From Cryobacterium tagatosivorans (GTDB lineage: Bacteria; Actinomycetota; Actinomycetes; Actinomycetales; Microbacteriaceae), in contig NZ_SOEZ01000041.1 of assembly GCF_004402215.1 (NCBI RefSeq), forward strand, positions 1 through 41,489: 41,489 nucleotides of DNA, given 5' to 3'. Position 1 is the stretch's first letter; each line of letters begins with the position of its first letter. Below the pieces are notes generated by a model, which worked only from the letters and a program-made list of their open reading frames with translations, was not told the DNA's origin and made no database searches. Below, piece by piece: positions 1 through 7,930 of the stretch. The translations under genes and the position numbers were made by a program.

Positions 1-32
1 AGCGCGGGGCGGGGCAGCGGGCTCGCGCCGGG

Positions 33-1277
33 TCAGCGGGGTCGGGCGGCCAGGGCGAGGCGGATGCCGCGGCCGGCCAGCCCGACGGCGAGCCAGGCGG
101 CCGCGGCGAGCACGCCCTGCCACGGGAGCGTGACCGCCAGCAGCAGGCATCCGGCCACCCCCGCGTACTGGATCACCCGCGGCAGCCAGCGGTCGGCGGG
201 CCCCTGACGGAGCGCGCTCAGGTGCGCGATCGCGTAGTAGACCAGCACCGCGCAGGCCGAGAAACCGACCAGCCGCGCCGGGTCAAGCAGCAGGATGCCG
301 GCGATCGCGGCGATCCCGACCGTCGCCTCGGCCACGACCGGGGCGTGCGTGCGGGTGGAGATCCGGCTGAGCGGGCCGGGCAGGTCGCGCTCCCTGGCCA
401 TCGCCAGCCCGGTGCGGCTGAGCCCGGCGAGGATCCCGACCAGCGAGCCGAGGCAGGCGACCGCGGCCACCATCCGGGCCAGGCCGGTCCAGGGTTCGTC
501 GCCGCCGAGAACATCCGCCAGCGGCGAGGTCGAGGTCGCGAGGACGGCCGGGCCGAGGATGGTCACGCAGAGCACCCCGATCACCGCGTAGATCACCAGC
601 GTGATGCCGAGCGCGGTGATGATCGCGCGCGGCAGGGTGTGCCGGGGGTCCCGCACCTCTTCGCCGAGGGTCGCCATCCGGGCGTATCCGGCGAAGCAGA
701 AGAAGAGCAGGCCGGCCGATTGCAGGATGCCGTACCAGCCGGCATCCGTGATCGTGCCGAGGTCGAGGCGGGCCTCGGCGAGGCTGCCGCCGAGGCCGAT
801 CACCGCGAAGACGACGAGCAGGCCGCCGAGCACGGTGAACACGATCGCGGCGCTCACTCCGGCCGTGGTCCGGATGCCCGCCATGTTCACGGCGCCGAGC
901 ACGACCACGGCGGCCACCGCGACGGCGCGGGACTGTTCGGGCCAGAGGTAGCCGCCCGCGATCAGCGCGATCGCGCCGGCCGAGGCGGTCTTGCCGGCCA
1001 GGAAGAGCCAGCCGGCGGCGAAGCCCCACCACGGGCCGAGGGTGGCGCGGCCGAAGGCGTACGCGCCGCCGGAGACCGGGTATGCCATCGCGAGCTGCGC
1101 GGAGCTGAGGGCGTTGAGCGAAGCGATGACCCCGGCGATGACCAGGCCGATCAGCAGGCCCGTTCCGGCGGCCGCCGCGGCCGGCGCCCAGACGTAGAAG
1201 ACACCCGCGCCGATCATCGCGGCCAGGCCTACGATGATCGCGCGCCCGAGCCCGAGGTGGCGCTCCAGCGTGGTCAT
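33..1277 (-). CDS. APC-superfamily amino-acid permease
   Basis: A 414-residue, strongly hydrophobic protein with about twelve membrane segments. The first begins with the G-rich helix typical of the amino acid-polyamine-organocation (APC) superfamily (AAMIGAGVFYVWAPA, residues 19-33), followed by a helix containing SAQLAMAYPVSGGAYAF. Family members are secondary transporters that move amino acids or related amines across the plasma membrane by proton symport or exchange; the substrate cannot be read from the sequence. The conserved GEEVRDPRHTLPRAI stretch (near residue 205) is the usual loop between helices 6 and 7. The ATG at 1277 follows a TAGGGT hexamer by 6 nt with no Shine-Dalgarno site, so a leaderless start is likely. 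Monocistronic and divergent from the small gene at 1443. Family is clear; substrate unknown. Confidence 0.9.
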   Translation of the reverse strand: MTTLERHLGLGRAIIVGLAAMIGAGVFYVWAPAAAAAGTGLLIGLVIAGVIASLNALSSAQLAMAYPVSGGAYAFGRATLGPWWGFAAGWLFLAGKTASAGAIALIAGGYLWPEQSRAVAVAAVVVLGAVNMAGIRTTAGVSAAIVFTVLGGLLVVFAVIGLGGSLAEARLDLGTITDAGWYGILQSAGLLFFCFAGYARMATLGEEVRDPRHTLPRAIITALGITLVIYAVIGVLCVTILGPAVLATSTSPLADVLGGDEPWTGLARMVAAVACLGSLVGILAGLSRTGLAMARERDLPGPLSRISTRTHAPVVAEATVGIAAIAGILLLDPARLVGFSACAVLVYYAIAHLSALRQGPADRWLPRVIQYAGVAGCLLLAVTLPWQGVLAAAAWLAVGLAGRGIRLALAARPR

Positions 1278-1283
1278 GTCACC

Positions 1284-1289
1284 ACCCTA
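1284..1289 (-). promoter_or_regulatory. -10 box, leaderless start of APC permease
   Basis: On the minus strand TAGGGT is followed by exactly 6 nt and then the ATG at 1277. This matches the TANNNT box that places transcription start at the start codon in actinobacterial leaderless genes. No -35 box was evident. Confidence 0.5.
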
Positions 1290-1330
1290 ACGAGGGCGGG
1301 TGAACGTCACGTGTCGCGCGCGGCGCGGCG

Positions 1331-1424
1331 GCGTCCGGGATCCGGTCATGCGGCATCGGGCATCCGGGATCAGGCGTCCGACATCGGGCATCCGGCATCG
1401 GGCATCCGGCCTCGGGCGTCTGGG
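1331..1424. repeat. Short direct repeats of CATCGGGCATCCGG
   Basis: The 14-bp word occurs at 1354-1367, 1382-1395 and 1396-1409, the last two head to tail, among degenerate copies of GCATCCGG or GCGTCCGG. It lies in the gap between the divergent permease and small-protein genes, just upstream of a possible -10 box (GATACT, 1424-1429). No function can be assigned. Confidence 0.7.
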
Positions 1425-1442
1425 ATACTGGGACCGGAGCCT

Positions 1443-1799
1443 ATGACCATGAGCAATGAGATCCCCGAACTCGCCGGCTACGAGCCGCACGACGCGTCGC
1501 GCCCGCTGCGCAGCCGGCACACCCTGACGATGATGCGGATCGCGGTGCTGCTCGGCCTCGTGGCGCTCGTCGTTCCCGGAATCCTCACCACGCTGCAGGT
1601 CGCTGGCTCGACGGCCACAAACGCCTGCCTGGCGTCGGTCGCCCGGTACCACCCGTTCGCCGAATCGTCGGTGGCTCGCTTCGAGTTCTCCGGCGCCGGC
1701 GGTTTCGGCTGGCAATGCTACGCCGTCGACGCCAACGAACGCGAGATGTTCGTGGAGCCGCTCGGGATCATCCCGGCAGCCCCTCGCCCGACGCCCTAA
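1443..1799 (+). CDS. Small single-pass membrane protein, unknown function
   Basis: A 118-residue protein that I do not recognise. It has a polar N-terminus (about 32 residues), one hydrophobic segment (MRIAVLLGLVALVVPGIL, about residues 33-50), then an outside-facing tail of about 65 residues containing two cysteines (C61 and C85) that could pair after export. The predicted topology is a signal anchor with the tail outside. Two starts are possible: ATG 1443, or ATG 1449, which is better spaced (9 nt) from GGAG at 1436-1439. A GATACT box at 1424-1429 could be the promoter. It converges with prs, with a long palindrome between the two. Coding bias and the third-position GC pattern support a real gene. 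Confidence 0.65.
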   Translation: MTMSNEIPELAGYEPHDASRPLRSRHTLTMMRIAVLLGLVALVVPGILTTLQVAGSTATNACLASVARYHPFAESSVARFEFSGAGGFGWQCYAVDANEREMFVEPLGIIPAAPRPTP

Positions 1800-1820
1800 A
1801 ATCACACGCCGAACCCACAT

Positions 1821-1877
1821 CGAACTGTGAGTTTGGCACCTTCCCGGGCCTCGGGAAGGTGCCGAACTCACAGTTCG
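1821..1877. repeat. 26-bp-arm palindrome, ACCTTC-N11-GAAGGT family
   Basis: Arms 1821-1846 and 1852-1877 are complementary over 26 bp with one G-T mismatch, and the loop is 5 nt. The core is ACCTTC (1838-1843), 11 nt, GAAGGT (1855-1860). It lies between the converging small gene and prs, so it could act as a bidirectional terminator. A near-identical copy is at 5091-5147. There is no T-run after either arm. Confidence 0.85.
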
Positions 1878-1910
1878 GCGGAGGAATGTTGCGGGGGAAG
1901 GACGGAGCGG

Positions 1911-2888
1911 TTAGGCGGCGCCCTCGAAGAGGGAGGTCACCGAGCCTTCGTCGAAGACCTCGTGGATGGCGCGGGCCAGCAGCGGCGCGATCGGCAGCAC
2001 GGTCAACGTCGGGAAGCGCTTCTCCTCCGGGACCGGCAGGGTGTCGGTGACGACGACGGCGGAGATCGCCGAGTTCTGCAGCATCTCGATGGCCGGGTGG
2101 CTGAACACCGCGTGGGTGGCGGCGACGACGACGCCGATGGCGCCGGCATCCCGCAGCGCCTCGGCGGCCTGGGCGATGGTGCGGCCGGTGTCGATCATGT
2201 CGTCGACGATGAGGCAGACGCGGCCTTCGACCTGGCCGACGATCTCGTGCACGGACACGCGGTTGGGCACGAGCGGGTCGCGGCGCTTGTGGATGATGGC
2301 CAGCGGCGCACCGAGCTTGTCGCTCCAGATGTCGGCCACGCGCACGCGGCCCATGTCGGGCGAGACGACGGTGAGTGTGGACGGGTCGAGCTTCTCGCGG
2401 AAGTGCTCGAGCAACACCGGCATCGCGAAGAGGTGGTCGACGGGACCGTCGAAGAAGCCCTGGATCTGCGCGGCGTGCAGGTCGACGGACATGATCCGGT
2501 CGGCGCCGGCGACCTTGAACAGGTCGGCGACGAGGCGGGCCGAGATCGGCTCGCGACCGCGGCCCTTCTTGTCCTGGCGGGAGTACGGGTAGAACGGCGC
2601 GACCACGGTGATCCGCTTGGCCGAGGCCCGCTTGAGCGCGTCGACCATGATCAGCTGTTCCATCAGCCATTCGTTGATCGGCGCGGTGTGCGACTGGATG
2701 ACGAACGCGTCGCTGCCGCGGACGCTCTCGTCGAACCGCGCGTAGATCTCACCGTTGGCGAAGGTGCGCGCATCAGTGTGGACGAGTTCCGAACCAAGCT
2801 CAGTGGCGATGTCGAGCGCGAGTTGAGGGTGCGCGCGCCCCGAAACCAGGACCAGTTTCTTCTCGCCTTTGGCTGTGATTCCGGGCAC
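1911..2888 (-). CDS. prs: Ribose-phosphate pyrophosphokinase
   Basis: A 325-residue enzyme, normal length for class I PRPP synthetases. It transfers pyrophosphate from ATP to ribose 5-phosphate to give PRPP, the precursor of nucleotides, histidine, tryptophan and the decaprenyl-phosphoryl-arabinose pathway. Visible motifs are the ATP flexible loop (FYPYSRQDKKGRGREP, 99-114), the metal-binding SVDLHAAQIQGFF (134-146) and the PRPP-binding VDDMIDTGRT (228-237). It starts with GTG at 2888, immediately after the TAA of glmU (no gap); the GGAG upstream lies inside the end of glmU, so translation is coupled. glmU-prs is a common actinobacterial pair. A long palindrome follows the stop. Confidence 0.97.
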   Translation of the reverse strand: MPGITAKGEKKLVLVSGRAHPQLALDIATELGSELVHTDARTFANGEIYARFDESVRGSDAFVIQSHTAPINEWLMEQLIMVDALKRASAKRITVVAPFYPYSRQDKKGRGREPISARLVADLFKVAGADRIMSVDLHAAQIQGFFDGPVDHLFAMPVLLEHFREKLDPSTLTVVSPDMGRVRVADIWSDKLGAPLAIIHKRRDPLVPNRVSVHEIVGQVEGRVCLIVDDMIDTGRTIAQAAEALRDAGAIGVVVAATHAVFSHPAIEMLQNSAISAVVVTDTLPVPEEKRFPTLTVLPIAPLLARAIHEVFDEGSVTSLFEGAA

Positions 2889-4313
2889 TTAGTCTCCGCT
2901 CGTTTCCGCGGCCTTCGCCGCGTCGGTTCCCGGACGGTTGGCCTGAACCCAGCCGTCCATGTTGCGCTGCGGAGCCACGTTGATGGCCAAGGACCCGGCC
3001 GGCACGTCCTTGCGGACGACAGTCCCGGCCCCCGTGTACGCTCCGTCCCCAATCCTAATCGGCGCGACGAACACGTTGTGCGACCCGGTGCGCACGTGCG
3101 ACCCGATTTCGGAGCGGTGCTTGTTCACTCCGTCGTAGTTGGCGAAGATCGTGCCGGCGCCGATGTTCGAGCCGACGCCGACCGTGGCGTCGCCGACGTA
3201 GCTGAGGTGGGGCACCTTGCTGCCGGCCCCGATGGTCGCGTTCTTCGTCTCGACGTACGCGCCGATCTTGCCCTCGGAACCGAGCACGGTCCCCGGTCGC
3301 AGGTAGGCGAACGGGCCGACGGATGCCCCGGCGCCGATGACCGCCAGGGTCGCGTCGGTGCGCTTCACGACCGCGTTCTCGCCGACCTCACAGTCGCGCA
3401 GGGTGGTGTCCGGGCCGACCACGGCGCCGGTCGCGATGCTCGTCGCGCCCTCGATCTGGGTGCCGGGCAGGAGCGTGACATCCGGCGCGAGCGTGGCCTT
3501 CATGTCGATCCAGGTGGTCGCGGGGTCCTGCACGGTCACCCCGGCGAGCTGCCAGCCGCGCACGATCAGGGCGTTGAGCTTCAGGGCAGTCTCGCTGAGC
3601 TGGGCGCGGTCGTTGATGCCGGCGACGATCCAGGCCTCGGAGAGGGCGACGGCGCTCACTTCCGAGCCGGCGCCGCGGAGCAGGCCGATGACGTCGGTGA
3701 GGTACTTCTCGCCCTGCACGTTCTCCGTGGTGAGGCGCGCGAGCTGGTCGCGCAGGGCGGCGAGCCCGAACAGGTAGACGCCCGCGTTGATCTCGTCGAC
3801 CGCGAGCTCCTCCGCGCTGGCGTCCTTCTGCTCGACGATGCGGTCGAACCCGCCCTGGGCGGAACGGATGATCCGGCCGTAGCCGGTGGCGTCATCCGGG
3901 ATCGCCGACAGCACGGTGGCCGCGGCCGCGCTCGCGCGGTGCGCGGCGATGAAGGCGGCGAGGGTGTCGGCGTCGAGCAGCGGCACATCGCCGTTGATGA
4001 CGAGCACGTCGCCCTCGAAGTCGGCCGGAAGCGCGTCGACGGCCTGTTCGACGGCGCGGCCGGTGCCGGGGACGTCGTCCTGGTCGACGATGATGCTTTC
4101 GGGCAGGTCTGCCGCGATGACCTCGGCGAGGCGGTCGCGTTCGTGGCGCACCACGGTGACGAGGTGCGCGGCGTCGAGCGCCCGAGCGGTGGCCAGCACG
4201 TGGCTGATCACGGGCATCCCGGCGAGCGGGTGCAGCAGCTTCGGCAGGCTGGATTTCATGCGCGTGCCCTGGCCTGCAGCCAGGACGATGACGGCGAGTC
4301 GATTATCGGTCAT
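2889..4313 (-). CDS. glmU: Bifunctional N-acetylglucosamine-1-phosphate uridyltransferase / glucosamine-1-phosphate acetyltransferase
   Basis: A 474-residue cytoplasmic enzyme that acetylates glucosamine 1-phosphate and then couples it to UTP, giving UDP-GlcNAc for peptidoglycan and other wall polymers. The N-terminal nucleotidyltransferase has LAAGQGTRMKSSLPK (11-25). The C-terminal half is a left-handed beta-helix of hexapeptide repeats with the acetyltransferase stretch VPHLSYVGDATVGVGSNIGAG and the downstream NYDGVNKH. I chose ATG 4313 because AAGGGG precedes it and because it gives the family N-terminus MTDNRLAVIVLAAG. The frame stays open further upstream, but that would overlap the tRNA at 4367. 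It is the first gene of the glmU-prs unit. Confidence 0.97.
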   Translation of the reverse strand: MTDNRLAVIVLAAGQGTRMKSSLPKLLHPLAGMPVISHVLATARALDAAHLVTVVRHERDRLAEVIAADLPESIIVDQDDVPGTGRAVEQAVDALPADFEGDVLVINGDVPLLDADTLAAFIAAHRASAAAATVLSAIPDDATGYGRIIRSAQGGFDRIVEQKDASAEELAVDEINAGVYLFGLAALRDQLARLTTENVQGEKYLTDVIGLLRGAGSEVSAVALSEAWIVAGINDRAQLSETALKLNALIVRGWQLAGVTVQDPATTWIDMKATLAPDVTLLPGTQIEGATSIATGAVVGPDTTLRDCEVGENAVVKRTDATLAVIGAGASVGPFAYLRPGTVLGSEGKIGAYVETKNATIGAGSKVPHLSYVGDATVGVGSNIGAGTIFANYDGVNKHRSEIGSHVRTGSHNVFVAPIRIGDGAYTGAGTVVRKDVPAGSLAINVAPQRNMDGWVQANRPGTDAAKAAETSGD

Positions 4314-4366
4314 GTGTTGCCCCTTGGTCGTCTCGAGGATGGGTCTTCGATCGGTGAATCGAACCG

Positions 4367-4438
4367 CTCCGCCGCCAGGACTCGAACCTGGACCTAACAG
4401 CTCCAAAGGCTGTCGTGCTGCCATTACACCACGGCGGA
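4367..4438 (-). tRNA. tRNA-Gln (anticodon UUG)
   Basis: The minus strand folds into a standard 72-nt cloverleaf: 7-bp acceptor stem TCCGCCG/CGGCGGA, D-arm, anticodon stem ACAGC/GCTGT with loop CTTTGGA (anticodon TTG), and T-arm CCAGG/CCTGG with loop TTCGAGT. CCA is not encoded. It lies 53 nt upstream of glmU on the same strand, a linkage seen in many actinobacteria, and may be processed from a shared transcript. Confidence 0.97.
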
Positions 4439-4507
4439 ATGCACCGGCCGCGGCCGGGCATCGCAGTCAAGTCTGCCAGATGTGCGCCGCACCCCGCGCC
4501 GCGGCCG

Positions 4508-4513
4508 GATAAT
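4508..4513 (+). promoter_or_regulatory. -10-like box (GATAAT), leaderless start of MarR gene
   Basis: GATAAT is followed by 6 nt (GGAGGG) and the ATG at 4520. GGAGGG abuts the start codon and is too close to act as a Shine-Dalgarno site, so a leaderless start is preferred. The first base differs from TANNNT. Confidence 0.4.
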
Positions 4514-4519
4514 GGAGGG

Positions 4520-5011
4520 ATGCCTGCGAATGACGAAGTCGACCGGATCGTGGACGCCTGGCTGCGCGAAAGGCCTGACCTCGATTTCGCCCCCCTCCAG
4601 GTGCTCTCCCGGGTCGCCCGGCTCTCCAAGCACCTCGACCGGGCCCGCCGGACGGCGTTCTCCCGCTCCGAGCTGGAGTCGTGGGAATTCGACGTGCTGT
4701 CTGCCCTCCGCCGCGCCGGTGCGCCCTACGTCCTGAGCCCGAAATCGCTGCTGCAGCAGACCCTCGTCTCCAGCGGAACGATGACGAACCGGATCGACCG
4801 GCTGGTCGACCGCGGCCTGGTCACCCGGCGCACCGACCCGAACGACGGCCGCGGCGTGCTCGTCGGGATGACGCCGGCCGGGCTCATCCGGGTGGATGCC
4901 GCGATCACCCGGCTCGTCGACGCCGAGGCGGAGCTGCTCGCCACGCTCTCCGCCGGCGACCAGGATCGCCTCGCCGGCCTGCTCCGCAAGCTCAGCCTCG
5001 ACTTCGACTGA
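4520..5011 (+). CDS. MarR-family transcriptional regulator
   Basis: A 163-residue winged-helix protein of typical MarR length. It would act as a dimer that binds operator DNA and is released by a small ligand. After an N-terminal dimer helix, the fold is visible as the helix SWEFDVLSALRRAG, the recognition region QQTLVSSGTMTNRIDRLVDRGLV (about 88-110) and the wing TRRTDPNDGRGVLVGMTPAG. The C-terminal helix would complete the dimer interface. It is divergent from tRNA-Gln and converges with metI, so it has no operon partner that would show its target. The frame is open further upstream, but ATG 4520 fits both the family N-terminus and the -10 box at 4508. Confidence 0.9.
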   Translation: MPANDEVDRIVDAWLRERPDLDFAPLQVLSRVARLSKHLDRARRTAFSRSELESWEFDVLSALRRAGAPYVLSPKSLLQQTLVSSGTMTNRIDRLVDRGLVTRRTDPNDGRGVLVGMTPAGLIRVDAAITRLVDAEAELLATLSAGDQDRLAGLLRKLSLDFD

Positions 5012-5039
5012 GCGCCGAGCCTGCCACCCCGCCGAGCCC

Positions 5040-5073
5040 TTCGAGACTTCGAGACCTTCGAGACTTCGAGACC
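5040..5073. repeat. Two tandem 17-bp repeats
   Basis: A 17-bp unit, itself made of TTCGAGAC words, occurs at 5040-5056 and 5057-5073 with a partial third copy after it. It lies just after the MarR stop and before the palindrome at 5091. Confidence 0.75.
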
Positions 5074-5090
5074 TTCGCCGAGACCCTCGC

Positions 5091-5147
5091 CGAACCGTGA
5101 GTTTGGCACCTTCGCGGGCCCCGCGAAGGTGCCAAACTCACGGTTCG
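5091..5147. repeat. Perfect 26-bp-arm palindrome, ACCTTC-N11-GAAGGT family
   Basis: Arms 5091-5116 and 5122-5147 pair perfectly over 26 bp around a 5-nt loop. The core is ACCTTC (5108-5113), 11 nt, GAAGGT (5125-5130). It is almost identical to 1821-1877; the changes at the arm ends and near the loop are compensatory. It lies between the converging MarR and metI genes, which suggests a bidirectional terminator. Confidence 0.9.
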
Positions 5148-5179
5148 GCGAAGGAAGTCGGCGGATGGGGGCGGCGGCG

Positions 5180-5839
5180 TCAGCGGCGGAGGGCCTTGCG
5201 GGCGAGGGAGTTGCCGAGGAACTGCACCAGCTGCACGAGCACGATGATCAGCAGCACGGCGGCCCAGGTGACTACGGGGTTGAACTGCCGGTAGCCGTAG
5301 AGCAGCGCGAAGTTTCCGAGGCCGCCGCCGCCGACGTAGCCGGCGACCGCGGACATGTCGACGAGGGCCACGAAGATGAAGGTGAAGCCGAGGATCAGCG
5401 GGCCGAGCGCCTCGGGCAGCAGCACGGTGAAGATGATCCGGATCGGCCCGGCCCCCACCGAGCGCGCCGCGTCGATCACGCCGGGCGAGACCGTGAGCAG
5501 GTTCTGCTCGACAATGCGTCCCATGGCGAAGGATGCCGCGAGCGAGATCGTGAAGATGATCGCGGGGTTGCCGATGCCGGTTCCGACCACCATTCGGGCC
5601 AGCGGCTGGGCCGCGGCCAGGAAGATGATGAACGGAATCGGCCGGATGAAGTTCACCAGCACGTTCAGCACCGTGAACACCGTGCGGTTCTCGAGGATGT
5701 TGCCGGCGCGGCTCAGGTAGAGCCCGAGCCCGACCAGGAGTCCGCCGAGTCCGCCGAAAAAGAGGGTGAGACCGACGATGTAGAGGGTCTCGCCGGCCGC
5801 CGTCCACAGCTCGGGCGTCAGGTCGATCAGGGCATCCAT
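5180..5839 (-). CDS. metI: Methionine ABC transporter, permease subunit
   Basis: A 219-residue integral membrane protein with about five helices, the normal size for MetI. It forms the homodimeric channel of the MetNIQ importer, which takes up D- and L-methionine. The coupling region that contacts the ATPase is visible as NLLTVSPGVIDAARSVGAGPIRIIF (about residues 115-139; the EAA-loop equivalent). It starts at ATG 5839, which overlaps the metN stop by one base (TGATG), so the two are translationally coupled. It is the last gene of metQ-metN-metI; the palindrome at 5091 follows. Confidence 0.95.
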   Translation of the reverse strand: MDALIDLTPELWTAAGETLYIVGLTLFFGGLGGLLVGLGLYLSRAGNILENRTVFTVLNVLVNFIRPIPFIIFLAAAQPLARMVVGTGIGNPAIIFTISLAASFAMGRIVEQNLLTVSPGVIDAARSVGAGPIRIIFTVLLPEALGPLILGFTFIFVALVDMSAVAGYVGGGGLGNFALLYGYRQFNPVVTWAAVLLIIVLVQLVQFLGNSLARKALRR

Positions 5840-6882
5840 CAGCGCACCTCCGTGACGGTCGTCAGTTCTCGGATGCGGGCGAGCACGTCGTCGATCACCG
5901 CGTCGGCCTCCGTCAGGTGATCCGCCGCCAGGCTCAGCGTCAGGTGCCCGAACGGCCGGCCCTGGATCTCGTTGATGCCGCCGTAGATGACCTCGAAGGC
6001 CACCCCCGCCCGCGCCAGCTCGCCGAACACGGCCTGCTGGTCGACACCGGCGTCGCGGAAGGACAGGGTGACGATGCGGCCCCGGTGGCGCCCGCGCAGC
6101 ACGGCCAGCTCGGCGGCGGACGGCACGCCCTTGACGACGGTGCCGACGAAACGGGCGGATGCCGCGTGCTGCGGGTTCGAGAAGACGTCGAACACGTCAC
6201 CGCGCTCGATGACGCGTCCCTGGTCCATCACGGCGACCTTGGTGGCGATGGTCTGGATGACGTCCATCTCGTGGGTGATCACGATGATGGTGACGCCGAA
6301 CTCCCGGTTGACGCGCTTGAGGAGCGTGAGCACCTCGTGGGTGGTCTCCGGGTCGAGGGCGCTGGTGGCCTCGTCGGCGAGGAGGATGCTCGGCTGGGTG
6401 GCGAGGGCGCGGGCGATCCCGACGCGCTGCTTCTGGCCGCCGGAGAGCTGGTCGGGGTAGGCACGTGCCTTGTCGGCCAGGCCGACGAAGTCGAGCAGCT
6501 CGGCGACGCGAGCCTGCCGCTCGGCCTTGGGCCGCCCGGCCACCTCGAGCGGGTAGGCGACGTTGCCGGCCACGGTTCGGGAGTCGAGCAGGTTGAACTG
6601 CTGGAAGATCATGCCGATCCCGAGGCGCACCTCGCGCAGCTTCCGCTCAGGGAGCCCGGCGATGTCCTGCCCGTTGATCAGGATTTCGCCGCCGGTGGAA
6701 CGCTCGAGCGCGTTCACCAGGCGAACGAGCGTGCTCTTGCCGGCCCCGGAGTAGCCGATGATCCCGTACACGTCGCCGGCCTCGACGTCGAGGCTCACGC
6801 TGTCGATCGCGACGACGGGGTCGCCGGTCTTCGTGGTGGCCGGGTAGACCTTGGACACGTCACGCAAACTGACGACAGGCAT
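5839..6882 (-). CDS. metN: Methionine ABC transporter, ATP-binding subunit
   Basis: A 347-residue ATPase, the normal length for MetN. Walker A is GYSGAGKST (43-51), Q-loop QQFNLL (94-99), signature LSGGQ (146-150), Walker B ILLADE (166-171), followed by a C-terminal NIL domain (from about 265) that senses cytoplasmic methionine and gives transinhibition in characterised members. ATG 6882 is chosen because AAGGAC precedes it and the protein then begins MPVVSLRDVSKVY. The open frame upstream runs through a palindrome (6906-6967) and adds 26 residues unlike the family. It sits between metQ and metI in one unit. Confidence 0.95.
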   Translation of the reverse strand: MPVVSLRDVSKVYPATTKTGDPVVAIDSVSLDVEAGDVYGIIGYSGAGKSTLVRLVNALERSTGGEILINGQDIAGLPERKLREVRLGIGMIFQQFNLLDSRTVAGNVAYPLEVAGRPKAERQARVAELLDFVGLADKARAYPDQLSGGQKQRVGIARALATQPSILLADEATSALDPETTHEVLTLLKRVNREFGVTIIVITHEMDVIQTIATKVAVMDQGRVIERGDVFDVFSNPQHAASARFVGTVVKGVPSAAELAVLRGRHRGRIVTLSFRDAGVDQQAVFGELARAGVAFEVIYGGINEIQGRPFGHLTLSLAADHLTEADAVIDDVLARIRELTTVTEVR

Positions 6883-6905
6883 AGCGGGGGTCCTTACTGA
6901 AATCA

Positions 6906-6967
6906 TCCGCGAGTGAGCGGTTTCGGCGGCCGACCCTTGTGGGGACGTCCGAACGCTCACTCGCGGA
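6906..6967. repeat. Palindrome between metQ and metN
   Basis: TCCGCGAGTGAGCG (6906-6919) pairs perfectly with CGCTCACTCGCGGA (6954-6967); pairing extends inward by TTCGG/CCGAA (6922-6926 and 6949-6953) across a 2-nt bulge. It lies inside the metQNI unit, where it could attenuate metNI relative to metQ or stabilise the metQ messenger. It belongs to none of the other palindrome families in the window. Confidence 0.8.
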
Positions 6968-6994
6968 CAGGGGTGGTGCTACCCGGGGGTAGCG

Positions 6995-7879
6995 CTACTT
7001 CTGGGCGGCGGTGTCCTTCTCGACCTTGGCGAGCGACTTCTCGAGGTCGCTGACCGGGGTCTTCACCAGCTGGGCGCTGCCCCCGGAGACGGCGAGGACG
7101 CCATCCTGGACCTTCTTGCTCTCCTGGAAGATCTCGACGAGCTTCTGGTAGGTCGCGTTGTCCTTGTCCTCGGCGCGGGCCGCGAAGACGTTCACGTACG
7201 GCAGCGCGTTGGGGTCGGCGGGGTCGTCCTGGGCAATCGCGTCCGAGAACTTCAGCCCGGCCTTCTCCACGAAGTCGTTGTTGATGATCGCGGCGGCCAC
7301 GTCCGGCAGCGAGGTCGCCGTCAGGGACGCCTCGAGGGCCTTCACCGAGACCTTCGACTTCTTCGTGTCGATGTCGTCGAGGGTGGAGAAGATGGTCCCG
7401 CCGTCCTTGAGCACGATCAGCTTCGCCGACTGCAGCACGAGGAGGGAGCGGGAGAGGTTGCTGGGGTCGTTCGGAACGGCGACGGTGTCGCCCTTCTTGA
7501 TCCCGTCGACGCTCTTCACCTTCGTGGAGTAGAGGCCGAGCGGGTAGATCGCGGTCGCGCCGATCGGCGCGAGGTCCTGCTTGGTCGACACGTTGTAGTC
7601 GGCGAGGTAGACGATGTGCTGGAACTGGTTGAGGTCGATCTCGCCCTCGGTCAGCGCCGGGTTGGGCTGGGGGTAGTCGGCGAAGTCGACGATGTCGACC
7701 TCGATGCCCGCGTCGGCCGCGGCCTGCTTGTAGTCGGCCCAGTACGGGTCGCTCGCCCCCACGACGCCGATGGTGACGACGTCGTCGGCGGAGCCCGCGG
7801 TGCCGGCCCCTCCGGCGCATCCGGCCAGCAGTGCGGTGAGCGGCAGGACCGCCAGGGCGGCCAGCAATGTCTTCTTCAC
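6995..7879 (-). CDS. metQ: Methionine-binding lipoprotein of MetNIQ transporter
   Basis: A 294-residue NlpA/MetQ-family substrate-binding protein. The N-terminus is a lipoprotein signal with lipobox LLAGC (Cys 21), so the mature protein would be anchored outside the membrane and deliver methionine to MetI. Family features include VTIGVVGASDPYWADYKQAA and the ATAIYPLGLYSTKVK region. The best start is GTG 7879, preceded by GAAGGGG at good spacing; the frame remains open upstream but runs through a leader hairpin and has no better start. It is the first gene of metQ-metN-metI. Promoter and leader lie in 7880-8050. Confidence 0.94.
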   Translation of the reverse strand: MKKTLLAALAVLPLTALLAGCAGGAGTAGSADDVVTIGVVGASDPYWADYKQAAADAGIEVDIVDFADYPQPNPALTEGEIDLNQFQHIVYLADYNVSTKQDLAPIGATAIYPLGLYSTKVKSVDGIKKGDTVAVPNDPSNLSRSLLVLQSAKLIVLKDGGTIFSTLDDIDTKKSKVSVKALEASLTATSLPDVAAAIINNDFVEKAGLKFSDAIAQDDPADPNALPYVNVFAARAEDKDNATYQKLVEIFQESKKVQDGVLAVSGGSAQLVKTPVSDLEKSLAKVEKDTAAQK

Positions 7880-7895
7880 GTTATGTATCCCCTTC

Positions 7896-7930
7896 GCTGT
7901 GTGTGTGGGAGCCCGGCATGCGGGCACAGC
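7896..7930 (-). promoter_or_regulatory. Hairpin in the metQ leader, directly upstream of its ribosome site
   Basis: GCTGT/ACAGC (ends 7896 and 7930) encloses GCCCG/CGGGC (7911-7915 and 7921-7925). The metQ Shine-Dalgarno complement is at 7889-7895, immediately beside the stem. It could modulate metQ translation. I found no S-box, SAM-II or SAM-IV consensus, so no riboswitch is called. Confidence 0.35.

Noticed and set aside
1827..4397. 856-codon open frame on the plus strand opposite prs and glmU
   Set aside because: It is antisense to two well-conserved genes and a tRNA; high GC produces long antisense frames, and its sequence shows no recognisable domain.
5040..5147. Mobile element ends or attachment site near the MarR gene
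   Set aside because: No transposase, integrase or target duplication is seen; the repeats are better described as a short tandem repeat plus a palindrome.
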